Shown: positions 1-11,039 of the stretch, piece after piece
Numbering within the stretch: position 1 is the stretch's first letter
Layout of the letters: each line of letters opens with the position of its first letter
Source: Gonatopus flavifemur
Lineage: Eukaryota; Arthropoda; Insecta; Hymenoptera; Dryinidae
Length of the DNA: 64,000 nucleotides
Reading direction: 5' to 3'
Assembly: GCA_018340375.1 (NCBI GenBank)
Contig: JAFFJZ010000001.1
Location: forward strand, 19,176,001 to 19,240,000
Position numbers and translations under genes: made by a program
The notes under the pieces: generated by a model
The model's database searches: none
Seen by the model: the letters and a program-made list of their open reading frames with translations, nothing else
Told to the model about the DNA's origin: nothing

Positions 1-628
1 ATATTATTATTACGTTTAACTTGTACTTTTGAAAGAAGAAAAATAAGAAAAAGAAGAAGAAGAAAACTAAATCATGTATGCAACTATTGCGTATTCGATT
101 AGATCAAAATCGTGTAACGAGGAAAAGAGAACAAATCATGCGCGAATCGATGAAATTTTCAAAATTGTAAATGATGATGATGATGATAAATTAGATACGA
201 TATATCTATTGATCTATTATTGACAATTCCTTATACTCGTTTCCAATTTTGATTTACATAGATCTTTCTTAAAATTAAGATTACGCGAAATGATATATAA
301 TTTCTTATCGAATTAATCTTCATCATAAGTGTGTATATTAGAAATACAAGTATAAATAGGAATTTAAGTGTACATAAAAACGATTGGCTGAAGAAAAAGA
401 GAGAGAAAAAAACAAACATACTTCTGTAGTATCGAGTTTGATTTTTTTTTTTGTTGTTGCACTTTTGAATGATTGACGTTCGCCCCAGGATTTGATTAGA
501 TCCTTTCAAAGAGAATCGTTATAGGCAAGGTTACAGACGAGAAATCATACATTTGGAAAAATGAAGTCTTATTATGTATTTTTTTGTTTGGCTTTTTCCT
601 ATAAATTCATACATTATAATAATTTTCC
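1..628. other. No gene recognised (3' flank of XPA)
   Basis: AT-rich sequence beyond the stop codon of the minus-strand XPA gene. It holds short GAT and AAG runs but no ORF with recognisable protein content and no clear minus-strand AATAAA signal. The XPA 3' UTR must start here. Confidence 0.5.
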
Positions 629-1409
629 TTACATTTTTTCAAAAGTTTCCTCGTAACCGCAAACGGTACAAGTATGAGAATAAGTATCATCGTCACTGTT
701 GTACGCGTCTTCACCAAATTCATGAGTATGCGACGAGCCTTTCTTTGTTTTATCGTACAATGAACTTCTTACCTCCATGCGCAATTTTTTCACCTATATT
801 CGAATTGTACATTTCACATGAGTACACACGTATTAAACAAAACAGACAAAAAAAATATATATATATATATAAACACATATACATGAGTGCAGTATTTTCT
901 CTATTTTACCTTTTTGTTGAATTTTTTGATTTTAGCTTCCTCACGTTTGAGGTCTCGTTTTTCCTTCTCTTGCAACAATTCATCCTCCGAGCCCCAAACT
1001 TCTAACGCTCTTTTCTCCACTTGTAAGTGAAGATATAGTTTCATTTCACCCCAACGTGGATTATGAGGATTCTTTCTAACGATAAACTTCAACGGTGGTT
1101 CTCTTCTATCGAAATCACAGTCTTTTAATAAATATTCTTGTTTCGCTTCGGTTCTCGTGATCAGAGAATGCTTATCCTCGCTGTCTCTGAAAAATTTTCA
1201 TCCGCGTTATTTAATGTTTATGTCAAGAGGAATGAGAATTTCGACAATATTTCTATTCTTCGCTGTGTTACATACCTGCACGCATCGCACACCGGATGAT
1301 CAAATGTTTTCAATAAATAGGAATCTTTGAATTCTTTTTCACAAAGCTCACAGGATGGCAGTCCACTGACGATCGGTGCAAGATCGGTCGTTATTTTCAC
1401 CTTCCAATG

Positions 1410-1450
<41 letters not shown>

Positions 1451-4400
1451 CAAATAAAATTTATTTAATTGTGTATAAGTTGTGCTCTTTTTGTCGGATC
1501 TATGATATATTTTTTATATTTATAAATCGATTGAATCTCAGAAATTATTTGTCAAATTGTTATACGGGGTGTCGTTTTTATGAGAGAGAGAGAGAGAAAG
1601 AGAGAGTATTTTTTTCAATCAAAAATAAGTAGAAGTGTTCTTTTTTTCTAGTTAAGGGTATAAGAATATTCTTTCTTCTACTTTGTTCATTCTTTGATAT
1701 GTCAATTTAGAGACACGTAATTATAATGTTATAATGGTTATGATAAAAATAAGGATAATCTATTTTGATCAACGTACAGTGTATTTTGAAATAAAATACA
1801 TAGAAGTAATAAATGAAAAAATCACGTACCATTGCAGCTTCTATTTCATCGTCTTCCTCTATTAAAAAACCTCCCCCGCTGTCTATAACGCGTTGACCTT
1901 GGACCTTCAATGCTCTTCCTTTGAACGATTCGTTATTCTCCCTGCGATATATGAAGAATAACTTTGGTTTGACTAAACGAATAGAAATCCACTCTTTCTC
2001 TTCATTTTTAAAGATTCATATATATTTTTTTACAACTGAATTGCACGAAGGCCACTTTGAATATCGGACTACACAAATAAATGTAAGGCAATTATTTTAC
2101 TACATGGATCTGGACTTCATAAAATTAGAACTACAATGTTCCGAATCACAAGGCTAGGCCTACGCGATTCTGAACTACATCGCTTCGAATTACGCGATTT
2201 TAATCAAATCTGACTAATTTCACACCGAAAGAACGTGCTAATCAGCTTTTCAACCCACCCAAAAGGTTGAAAAGTGATCCAGATTATTTAAATCGACTAC
2301 TTCCGAAGCCTTCCTAATGAATTATTTCTTCGAGATCTGAATGTGGCGATTCACGCATAATTCATTAATTTACACATCTGTGGCAACCAGTTTTGCATGT
2401 CATTGATGGCGTATTTTGATTAAAAGGCACGGACACAGTAAAATTGTCAAAAAATCAAACAAATTTTGTTTATCAATACTTTATTATATTCTAAAGAACA
2501 AGTATTTCATATTGCTTAAAGTATTTTTTTCTGGCTCAATTCACACGATTACATGCTTTCGACTATCTTTAACAGAAGTTCTTCGCATCTCGAATAGAGC
2601 TACAACCATTAAAAAATCAATTGAACGTTTGTTGGATGTAAATTTATTTAAAATCAACCTTAGATTGATTCATTTGGCTCGTGTTCTCTTGGTATTCAAA
2701 CACCATTTACTCGAAATCACTAATTCTCTATTAAAAATTTCGTGAAAATTGCGTGTTTTGATGTAAAATCTTTTGTCGAATCAATATTTTCAAAATTCTC
2801 TACGTCAAACCACATCCATTCACACATATTTTAAGAATCTTTTTTGGTTCTCAGACGTTCCGTTTTGTTGCAAAGCTGTCCACCAGAATTTTTTCATCTA
2901 ATATTGTGTTCATTGAAGATATGTACAAAGTTTTACACAAACCTATCAGGCAGATTTCTTTTTATTCATAACACAAGAAACATCTAAAATCTCCACGTTT
3001 ACAGTGTTCATACCCCTCAATAAGGTGCCACTCACAGAAATGATTCCTTGCTGTTACCATCATTCTATTCTTGATATCGATTTTCTTCTCCAAAAACAAA
3101 TAGTCTTCGATCAAAAAGCGGTTTCGTTTAAAAGTAATCATATCACGGATTGTCAGTAGAAAAAAATATGATCCATGACTTTTGTTCAACGTAAGAATCT
3201 TTCATTTCTTGTGAGAACTATCGCTTCTTCTAGAGGTGACGCTTAACGTGATACCAGTGCTATAATTTTTACGGGACAAACTAAACAAAAAAGGTACGCA
3301 ATAATTCAAAATATCCCTCTGCACAGCACTTCTTCAGCAGTTCAAGAAATGCTGTACAGAGAGATATTTTGAATTAATGTACGTATTTTTATGTAGTTCG
3401 TCCCGAAAAAATTGTTAAAGGTCCAGCCGTTGGTATCCTCTCAACGATACGCTCCCCTCTCCTTGATTGGCAGCGGATCGGTCAGTAATAGAGGTTTCAA
3501 AATTGATTCCAATGTATCGTGTTGTAAAGTGGAATAATAATTATAAACTTCAAAACAGTGATAATCAAATGAAGCACTGTATTGTTGGTTTTTCTTTATT
3601 ACACATCATAGAAATGCCACGTTTTGTCGAATATTTTGAAAGTACAAGAATATCGACCAGTGTACCGTGAGTCAGATACCGTCCCAAGTGATACACCAAT
3701 ATTTTATTTGGAAAAACTCAATTATTGTACACAGTCAACATTTTGTGTCTTGCGATATCTTGGTTTTAGATGTCTCTCAGACGAGTTTGAGACAAGAATT
3801 GGCCTGAAACTCATCTAAAAGTGTTATGTAGGACATATAAAACTTGTCTAAAACATATCGGAAGATACACAATGTTTACTGGATAACAGGAAAGATTTCA
3901 TTACCCTGAATACAAAATTCATTGCATCAAGAAAATCTCTAAGTCTTATTTGAAAATTGCTTATGGTGATCTCAAGACTATTTTTCTTGATGTAAGATTC
4001 AATATTCTAACGCACAGATTATCCAATTTCACTTGAGGCCAGAGAATTTTTTTCTTATCACAAGAATAATTAGGATTGTTTTCTTATAATAATGAAATTT
4101 TTGTTACCATAAGGGAACATTTCTGTGAGTGTGATTTTCTCGAATTTTGTTTTAATGTAAGGAAGTAAATAAAGAACTCGGCGGTTTTCACACTTGTTAA
4201 TTGAGTCTTTAAGTACACGAAAACATTTTTTTCAGTAAAAAATAATGTCATGGGAATTGTTGATATGTGTTGAAACACAACTATCTAACAAAAAAAACAG
4301 TTATCAATGGGGCGCCGCTATAGCACTTACAAAAATGATCAGAAATCAAAAATCTAGAAATTTTGATGAAATATATCATATTTGTTGGAGGTTGTACCAA

Positions 4401-7400
4401 TGAAACCAATGAAAAGTCCGAAATTAAAAAAATGACAACCATGCAAACTTTTGGTAGCGTTTTGTTCACCTTTTTTTCGCTTTTCAATAAAGTGCTATAA
4501 AAAGAAAAAAAGGCAAATGTGATCTCCATTTCGAAAAAATCACCTTATTTCGGAATTCGCTTGATGAGAGTTTCCCCTTAAAAAGTTGGCGAATCTATCT
4601 CCCCGATCTATGTTCTTCAAATGAAACCCTTTGTCAAAAGATTCTAATCCCAAACAAAACCGTTTCCCAAAAATTTCTTTTGTTCCCCACGGAGTTGAAA
4701 ACAGTATAATCATGAAGTCAATCGGTCAATTTATCAATTGAAATTTCATATTAAACCTAATCAATTGTAAGTCCCAATTCGTTATATCGTTTCTAACAGA
4801 AAAATAACGATACGATAAGACAATATTTGAAATTTGCTCCTTATTGTTTTCTCTATTGGGAATCTTCTGCCTCTTCTCACTCTCTGACCCAACTTCATCT
4901 GTTTGTTCCTTTGCCAATTTTGTGAGACAAATATGTGACCTGGTCTACGAAAAGGGGGCTTAGGTGTGAAAACAAGTTTTCGAGAAAACAGCTGTTAAAG
5001 ATAAACAAGTCATTTTATCGTTTCGCTTTAGTTGTTCGCTTCTCCCTGCATCCCACCGCATCCCACTCTGTTCTAGGACATACAGTGTTGTTTCTGTTTC
5101 GAATAATATCGTATTTGATCGCGTAATTTCGTGGTTTTGCTTAGTTTTATAATTTAATCTCCAAATGTTTTTCATTTTCAATCATTTCTGCTCTTCTTTT
5201 TGTACATTTTTAGCAAACTTCCCTACCAGTTAGAAACTTTTGGTTTGCGCCATTCGAAAGAGCATATTGTACTCCATCCAAATCGCCAAAAAAGTGAAAA
5301 ATGATTTTTTCACACCTAAGCCCCCTTTTCGTAGGCCAGGTCATATATACAAAATTGAAACCTATTATGACATATCTCTGACGCATTATTTGCGCGAGCT
5401 CTTTTTTTGCATCACGGAGTTATCCCTGGTTCAAAAAATCCATTGATTCTCGCCAAATCTCATTGATCCTGGTCAAATCCCATTGAATCTTATACAATAT
5501 TCTGACCAAATCCTATTCAACTTTTTTCGGTGAGATTTAATCAGATAAATGCTTTTTTTTCAATATGATTCTGATTGAATCCTGTACAATGTTCTGACCA
5601 AATCCTATAAAATCTCATTTTTGAGATTCAATGTATTCTTTTAACCAGGGATACTTTGAGACCACACCCTGGTCAAAGGGAAGCGTGTAATAGAAAGTGT
5701 CAGGGACGTAGTTGGAAAGTATTTGGAACGTGGATTTAAGCGTATACCGAGCGTCAAGTGGAACATTAAGAGTGGTTCGAACGTATATGTACGAAGCATG
5801 TAAGAAGTATTAGAAAAGTAATCTGAAACATTCTTACGCTTCCGTTACTCTTTATGACACGCTTCCCTCTCACCAGGGCAGTCTCGGTGGATATCGTGGA
5901 AGCATATCTCGTCTGTGTCTTCGTTCAAATGTAACGAATACGTAGGTTATTTTGAAATAATCGTATGTAGATCCCAAGTCTTCGACGAAATTTGATTGCA
6001 AGTTTGCTTGGAAGTGGAAGAATTTTAATACAGAGCTTGTAAACATTCTGTTTGACCGAGGTGAAAAAAACAACACTTGATTTTATCATCTCTTATTACC
6101 TTCCTTATAACGTTTCATAATTGCAACCTGGAAATCTGTCATCGCGACGTCAGGTGAGTTTTCTAAGGCCAGAACCTTATGCTAGACACTGTCGCGCGCG
6201 ACACCATTAGTTGAGAGGAGATGGAGGGTGTTTTCAACTCGGACTTCTTCTTTCTTCTAACGGTGTCGCCTACGATAATCGCTAGCGATAGTCGCATGAC
6301 GAATCTACGGCCTAAGCTTAGCATTTGAAAGAAAATTGTTGGCTGCAGTATCTCTCTGTATACAGTGCATCGTACTCAGTATATATCATTCATTTCTGTT
6401 TATTGTAATGCTTGTCTCTGATGTAATATTAATCATGGGTGCGGACCATCGCTTTTGTGTGCTTTAGTTTCTAATTACGTAATGAGCTACTCATATTTGC
6501 TCTTAAAGGGCTCAGCCCTAGAGCATAATCAATAAATTAATATCGATATCAATACTTTACTGTGAAATAAACGTCGTACATTTTCTTCGGTAGCAAAAAT
6601 CAGACAAATTCACACGGCTAAAAGAATGTTTTTCAGGGTGGATTTAGGATTGGGTGGCAATTTTCTTTGTCGTTCTCGCGTAAGAGTCTTTTCAAGATTT
6701 CCGCGATCAGGAAGTTTCACTAAAATTTCTCAGAATTAAAACACGGTCAACAGATGTATATTACATGGATTTTTAATACCTGATGGAATATCGCGTAATT
6801 CATTGCGCAAAATTTGTGCAGGTGGTGCTTCAGGATGTTCATCAGCCTTACGCTTTATCCATTCAACAATTCCGAAATCTGTTATTTCTTCCGCGTTTAA
6901 TGCACGAGCATGTTTCGAGTGTCCCGAACCCTTATGAATGATGATATTTTCTTCTGTGCCAGAGGTTATTGCTTCACCCGAACATTCGCCTTTTCCATCG
7001 ACAATTCCAACGAATTTGATTATTTCATAAGCAAGAATGTTTACAACACAAATAATTCTCAGTATTCAGGAAAACTTTTTCTTTGCTTTGACAAATTCAG
7101 CTCTTACTTTGATCAGGAAGAAAACTGGATTGAGGAAAATTGTTCCATGGTTTTTCCATTGATGAGGGTACAGCTATTCTATTCAGGCTCTGGGGAAACC
7201 ATAATTTCTCCTCCCAAATTCCATAAAACCCCATGCCAAAGGAAAATCGTAAATTTTATACAAATATCGATATGACTATTAATTTGCTTTGTATGTTTTC
7301 TACAGCTCACAATCAACTTCTGTACTATTCACCTGATTCTACAGTTTGTTAAACTCTTCACATCTTTTCAGCGCAGTTCAGATTTGTACGGTCGGTACAA

Positions 7401-8005
7401 TTAATCCGTGTCCTGGTTCTTTCCGATAGTAAATTGTTGGCAATTTATTGTTACTTAACTGAAAACATTTATAATCAGTTTTCCATGTTCAGAATATTAT
7501 TCTTCACATATTTATCCACTTGAAAATGTTCCTAATTAAGATAAACAGTGAATCGACAACAAGAATCTATCGGGAGAAAGGACAAAAGTTTGTACTTAAA
7601 TTCCCTACATGGTACAGGAATTTTCATACGCTCCTGTATATAATTCAGATTTGTGTAGTAAAATAGTGGCCTTGCATTTATATGTGTAGTTCAATATTCC
7701 AACTACCCTTTCTTCAATTCAGATTTGTATACTATGGATCCAAAAGCAACAAAAATTTACTTCTTGTATCAAAGAACGATATAACATAAGTTGAGCAAAG
7801 TGATATAGTATTCTACTTTTACATGTAGAACAAATTATACATATAATAAACATATATACCCTGAAGCACACGGATGTGCAACCAGTTTTGATTGTTTCAA
7901 AAGTAAAGCTCTCTGGCGATTTCTCTCAGCCCGCTCCCTAAGCGCCTTTTTTGTATCCACATCCACTTCATTGTCGATGGGATTATTCTCTTCGGTCGAA
8001 GACAT
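629..8005 (-). CDS. XPA: XPA, DNA damage recognition/verification protein of nucleotide excision repair
   Basis: XPA is the nuclear scaffold of nucleotide excision repair; it binds damaged DNA, RPA, ERCC1 and TFIIH. Five exons on the minus strand join in frame to 274 aa (human XPA has 273): 8005-7860, 1941-1830, 1400-1276, 1186-910 and 793-629. All junctions are GT-AG. Residues 20-48 are the basic N-terminal segment ([12 protein letters not shown]), followed by an IDSGGGF block. The C4 zinc finger is C103-X2-C106-X17-C124-X2-C127. The DNA-binding core contains the block [19 protein letters not shown]. The last exon carries the C-terminal CxxC (C262, C265) and ends in EKM. Exon 4 must be spliced at 910: reading through hits TAG at 903-901 and loses the C-terminal domain. 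Intron 1 is about 5.9 kb and full of repeats; the other introns are short. Identity is very secure; exact splice points are inferred from frame and homology. Confidence 0.95.
1412..1449. repeat. (AT)n microsatellite in XPA intron 2
   Basis: Uninterrupted AT dinucleotide run just upstream of XPA exon 3 (minus strand), within about 10 bp of the splice acceptor. Length polymorphism is likely. Confidence 0.9.
1581..1607. repeat. (GA)n microsatellite in XPA intron 2
   Basis: GA run with one interruption in the short intron between XPA exons 2 and 3. A similar GA run occurs at about 49266-49278. Confidence 0.8.
1942..3271. other. XPA intron 1, unassigned part
   Basis: AT-rich intron sequence between XPA exon 2 and the first foldback element. 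I see no coding exon and no clear terminal inverted repeat here. Confidence 0.4.
3272..3404. mobile_element. Foldback MITE in XPA intron 1
   Basis: Arms starting ACGGGACAAACTA and ending AGTTCGTCCCG pair over about 55 bp each, with a short loop near 3330-3345. The arm motif AATATC-CTCTG-ACAGCA recurs in the foldback at 15270-15715, so they belong to one family. No clear TSD. Confidence 0.65.
3737..3877. mobile_element. Foldback MITE, AACATTTTGT family (copy 1)
   Basis: Starts near AACATTTTGTGTCTTGCGAT and ends with a complementary ACACAATGTT. The family recurs in ADAM17 intron 9 (52425-52543) and 3' of the unknown gene (62803-62940). TSD not resolved. Confidence 0.55.
3878..4935. other. XPA intron 1, unassigned part
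   Basis: AT-rich intron sequence with short ORFs of no recognisable content. I see no convincing repeat ends or exons. Confidence 0.35.
4936..5343. mobile_element. MITE with about 37-bp terminal inverted repeats
   Basis: Begins TGACCTGGTCTACGAAAAGG and ends with the near-perfect complement (CCTTTTCGTAGGCCAGGTCA). The interior is about 330 bp and non-coding. Flanks are TA-rich, so the duplication cannot be decided. Confidence 0.75.
5423..5651. mobile_element. TA-flanked MITE (TCCCTGGTT family)
   Basis: Ends TCCCTGGTT and AACCAGGGA, flanked by TA on both sides (5421-5422 and 5652-5653), as expected for Tc1/mariner-type insertion. The interior repeats short motifs such as CTGACCAAATCCTAT. Confidence 0.75.
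5668..5878. mobile_element. Foldback MITE (CCCTGGT...ACCAGGG)
   Basis: Arms CCCTGGTCAAAGGGAAGCGT and its near complement near 5850-5878 flank about 150 bp. It lies directly next to the preceding TA-type element and shares only the CCTGGT motif with it. TSD not resolved. Confidence 0.6.
6167..6312. mobile_element. PIF/Harbinger-type MITE, TAA duplication
   Basis: Ends GGCC...GGCC with TAA on both sides (6164-6166, 6313-6315). The core CGACACCATTAG...CTAACGGTGTCG forms a hairpin. A relative lies at 37771-37905, also with TAA flanks. Assignment to Harbinger rests on the 3-bp TWA duplication and GG ends. Confidence 0.7.
6736..7060 (-). pseudogene. Relic of a FLYWCH/MULE-like transposon protein
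   Basis: A minus-strand reading frame runs down to TAA at 6738-6736, free of stops for at least 100 codons. It contains [20 protein letters not shown] followed by a helix with [19 protein letters not shown]. This resembles the HxHx tail of FLYWCH zinc fingers and the linker after it in Mutator-like transposases and FLYWCH-containing host genes. No start codon, terminal repeats or transposase core are visible, and the piece lies inside XPA intron 1. Inference from motif recall only; an unrelated protein is possible. Confidence 0.35.
7061..7859. other. XPA intron 1, promoter-proximal part
   Basis: AT-rich sequence up to the exon 1 splice donor. No exon or repeat recognised. Confidence 0.35.
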
Positions 8006-8496
8006 GATGATGATAATTTGTTACCTGGAATTTCAATTGAATCATATATTCCTCGAGTGATTCATAGAAAATTTATGGCTCCGAATACTCGGTTTTCATG
8101 AACTTTTTGTATCAAAATTACAAATATATGGAATTGATTGGAAAGGCATCTTGCATAGTAAGAATATTTTACAATAGAATTCGCGTTTTACGTACGATTC
8201 GTACCGATATACTTTACCTAGAATAAACAGCGATCGAAAATTGTATTTGGTAAGTGTATATAATTTTTGATCCGTTGAAGGATCAAGGTTGAAATATACG
8301 TCGATGTTGCAAAATTATCATCGAATATGTCGGAGAATTACTAATCGTATAAAGTGTACTGTCTGTGACAGTTAAATAGCGGATTTTAAATTTCGTAAAC
8401 AAATAAGACAGTTGATGATGGATTAAGGTATAGATTTGTATTGCATAGCTTGTATAGTTTGTTTACAATCTATCGTATATGACAGTGGCTACATTA
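8006..8496. other. 5' flank of XPA
   Basis: Upstream of the XPA start codon (minus strand). It presumably contains the promoter, but I see no clear TATA box or other defined site. Confidence 0.35.
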
Positions 8497-8657
8497 GGCT
8501 GGCTTCTCATGGACCGGAATTCGTTCCGGCGGAATGAAAATTGAACCAATGCACAATTTTTTATAGATTTCTGATAGAACGCTCTAAAAGAAATTATGAA
8601 AGCGATTGGTTTAAAGTCATTCCGCCGGAACGAATTCCGGTCCATGGGAGGCCAGCC
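8497..8657. mobile_element. Palindromic PIF/Harbinger-type MITE, TTA duplication
   Basis: Ends GGCTGGC and GCCAGCC, flanked by TTA (8494-8496 and 8658-8660). The arms contain CGGAATTCGTTCCGGCGGAA in both orientations. Related to the larger elements at 27602-27939 and 28189-28673, which share the CATGGACCGGAAT arm motif. Confidence 0.85.
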
Positions 8658-8923
8658 TTAGGCTACCTCTTCGCAATGTTGCCAGGACACCTCTAGATCC
8701 AACAGAATTGATCAATCACGTATTCTCATTGATCAGAATGACTAATCAGAGGACAAACAAAAAACCTCTAGTTGGCAACAGGGCCTCTCCGTCGTCGTAT
8801 TTTAAATCGGTAAACACCCGTTGGGCTGAAAGACCGTTGGACCGAAATTTATTTCACCGAATGACAATAATCCGAAAAAGTCTTGGTGACATTTTGTTTT
8901 ATTCGCACACGCCTAGTAACGTA

Positions 8924-9070
8924 CAGCGATGCCATTATTCCCTAGAAAAATCCGTAGCATCTGATGATTGGTCATTTCTTGTACAACCAGCCAATCATGT
9001 TTTCAATTTGGAAAGAAATGACCAATCACGAAAAATCTACGGATTTTTCTAGGGAATAATGGCATCGCTG
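8924..9070. mobile_element. hAT-type foldback MITE, 8-bp duplication GTAACGTA
   Basis: 147-bp element with ends CAGCGATGCCA and TGGCATCGCTG. Perfect 8-bp duplication GTAACGTA at 8916-8923 and 9071-9078. Sister copies: 39908-40054 (147 bp, its own perfect duplication) and 27348-27607 (interrupted, right end lost). Confidence 0.93.
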
Positions 9071-9088
9071 GTAACGTATATATCATAA

Positions 9089-9225
9089 GCTAAGTTCGTT
9101 TACCGATGTCGCAAGTTACCCCAACTCGCTCCAAGTATTTTGGATTCGCTACTTCCAGTTTAAGCAACGGAATGATTGGTTTGGTACAAGTTGGAGCACC
9201 TCAGGGCACGTAGAACGAACAAACC
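9089..9225. mobile_element. 137-bp MITE, GCTAAGTTCG family (copy 1)
   Basis: GCTAAGTTCG at the left and CGAACAAACC at the right. Two other copies are also 137 bp (28476-28612, 39444-39580) and a diverged one lies at about 38775-38933. Copies are flanked by TA (the left flank is altered here), suggesting Tc1/mariner-type mobilisation. Confidence 0.85.
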
Positions 9226-9245
9226 TATTTTACCGAATGTTCATA

Positions 9246-9474
9246 TTCCCGAATGCTCATAAGACCGAATGTGCATAGTCCCGACTGAAAGAATATGAAT
9301 TTCAAAATAAATAAAAAAATTGACCGTTTCTGTCATAAAAAATTGGTCGTTCCCACATGATATGCGTGAACGAATCATTTTTTATGACGGAAGTAGCGGA
9401 TTTTTGGATTCATTTCAAAATTTATATTTTTTTATTCGGGACTATGCACATTCGGTCTTACGAGCATTCGGGAA
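9246..9474. mobile_element. TA-flanked MITE with long inverted repeats
   Basis: Ends TTCCCGAATGCTC and GAGCATTCGGGAA with arms of about 65 bp, flanked by TA (9244-9245, 9475-9476). A diverged relative appears to precede the hAT element at 11040. Confidence 0.8.
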
Positions 9475-9549
9475 TATGATACTCTACCACTTCGAAGTAG
9501 GACTTTTATTCTCTTTCGCCACGAGATGTCGCTAATAGTACACTGGATA

Positions 9550-10389
9550 TAGAGACCCTTCAATCAGAGTCTGGTCAACAGGCTGAAAAATGTGAATGCA
9601 TTTTGATTGGTCCGCCATGTTTCCTCTAAACAGAGTGGGAGAAATTGCGGCGAATTCAAAATTGTTATTTTGCATATACTCAGTTTTCCATGATTTATAA
9701 GCAAAATATTCACAAACTGGAGGGTGAATGTGTGTCAACTCCTCAGTTGGACTGCGAAATGAATTTTTAAATTAATTCCGAAAATTTAAACATCGAAGTG
9801 TGTAGAAGTTGTAATGGGAATTAAATAACGAGTGAAACTAACCTAGATCAACGTAAACAGTTTTCACCATTCTCACCTCTCCATGTGGCGTCAAACTTTA
9901 ACATTATAATTTTTTATAAAAAATCATTTTTCGTGCATTCTATTTAAACGCACAGTACGTTTTCTGTGTATTTCGTGTGGCACAATAACGCACTCATGAT
10001 GAAACTTTCACAATTAGGTAAGTGATATATAGAGACCCTTTAATACCCGTAACTGTAAACTGTTTACTGACCCGTAAACTGTTTACGTTGATCTAGGTTA
10101 GTTTCACTCGTTATTTAATTTCCATTACAACTTCTACACACTTCGATGTTTAAATTTTCGGAATTAATTTAAAAATTCATTTCGCAGTCCAACTGAGGAG
10201 TTGACACACATTCACCCTCCAGTTTGTGAATATTTTGCTTATAAATCATGGAAAACTGAGTATATGCAAAATAACAATTTTGAATTCGCCGCAATTTCTC
10301 CCACTCTGTTTCGAGGAAACATGGCGGACCAATCAAAATGCATTCACATTTTTCAGGCTGTTGACCAGACTCTGATTAAAGGGTCTCTA
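9550..10389. mobile_element. 840-bp foldback element, hAT-like 8-bp duplication ACTGGATA
   Basis: Arms of about 320 bp (9550-9868 and 10071-10389) are near-identical inverted copies, starting TAGAGACCC and ending GGGTCTCTA. Perfect 8-bp duplication ACTGGATA at 9542-9549 and 10390-10397. The end TAGAG fits the hAT terminal consensus (YAGNG). The 200-bp loop contains a third, direct-orientation copy of the left tip (TAGAGACCCTTTAAT at about 10030) and a doubled CGTAAACTGTTTA motif near the right arm base. Short matching ORFs in both arms lack ATG starts and are just the same DNA twice. Confidence 0.88.
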
Positions 10390-10551
10390 ACTGGATACGC
10401 AGGGATTGGGTTAGAGCTCACAACATGACCTCAATGAAAGATTATTTGGATGAATATTTTCAAGCAGTGGTGATATTGTTCCAATAAATTATCCAAATTA
10501 TTCTTCCTATTCTGTTTAACACGTATAATATTCTTGGAGCTACTATATCCG

Positions 10552-10701
10552 ACTAGCGACATCATGCGGCAATGATACCAACTAAAGAGTGGAACCACAC
10601 TGATTGGTTTATTCCATTGGATTTCAGGAATTCCGTTCGATCTGAGCGATCATCAAATTTTGATTTGTTAGTTGGTATCATTGCCGTGTGATGTCGCTAG
10701 T
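10552..10701. mobile_element. Foldback MITE (ACTAGCGACATCA ends)
   Basis: Arms of about 33 bp carry ACTAGCGACATCA and GCAATGATACCAACTA, complementary to TAGTTGGTATCATTGC and TGATGTCGCTAGT. The loop is about 85 bp. No convincing duplication. Confidence 0.75.
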
Positions 10702-11039
10702 CCAAAAACCATACCACGATTTCAGTATTACGTTAGCAATCTCTCCACTCATCTCTGCCGAAAGCAATCAGATTCCTCATTCTTGTAAAATCCACAAGGA
10801 ATCGCAGTTTTGATCCAATGAAATACATTCGGCATAATGATCCTTCGGTCCGTCAGCGTCCGGAATATGAATTTTCGGTACAATGAGTATTCGTTGCAGA
10901 GAGAATTCGGTGTATTGAAGGCCCATCAACATAGGCGTATTCCGCTTTCAAATTGTATGAAAGTATCCAATGATTGATTCATATTTAGATTCATCATTTT
11001 TTATTCGAGGTTATGCAACTTCGGGCATATGATTCTAGG

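Noticed and set aside
901..903. TAG as the end of XPA
   Set aside because: A good donor lies just before it, and an in-frame exon at 793-629 supplies the expected C-terminal domain and a total length of 274 aa.
574..1005. 143-codon plus-strand ORF over the end of XPA
   Set aside because: It is the antisense of XPA exons 4 and 5 plus the AT-rich intron and shows no protein-like features.
9532..10428. Matching ORFs in both arms of the 840-bp foldback (CEYFAYKSWKTEYMQ...), which look like a conserved protein pair
   Set aside because: The arms are inverted copies of one DNA segment, so the same frame appears twice. Neither has an ATG start, and the reading frame has no recognisable domain.
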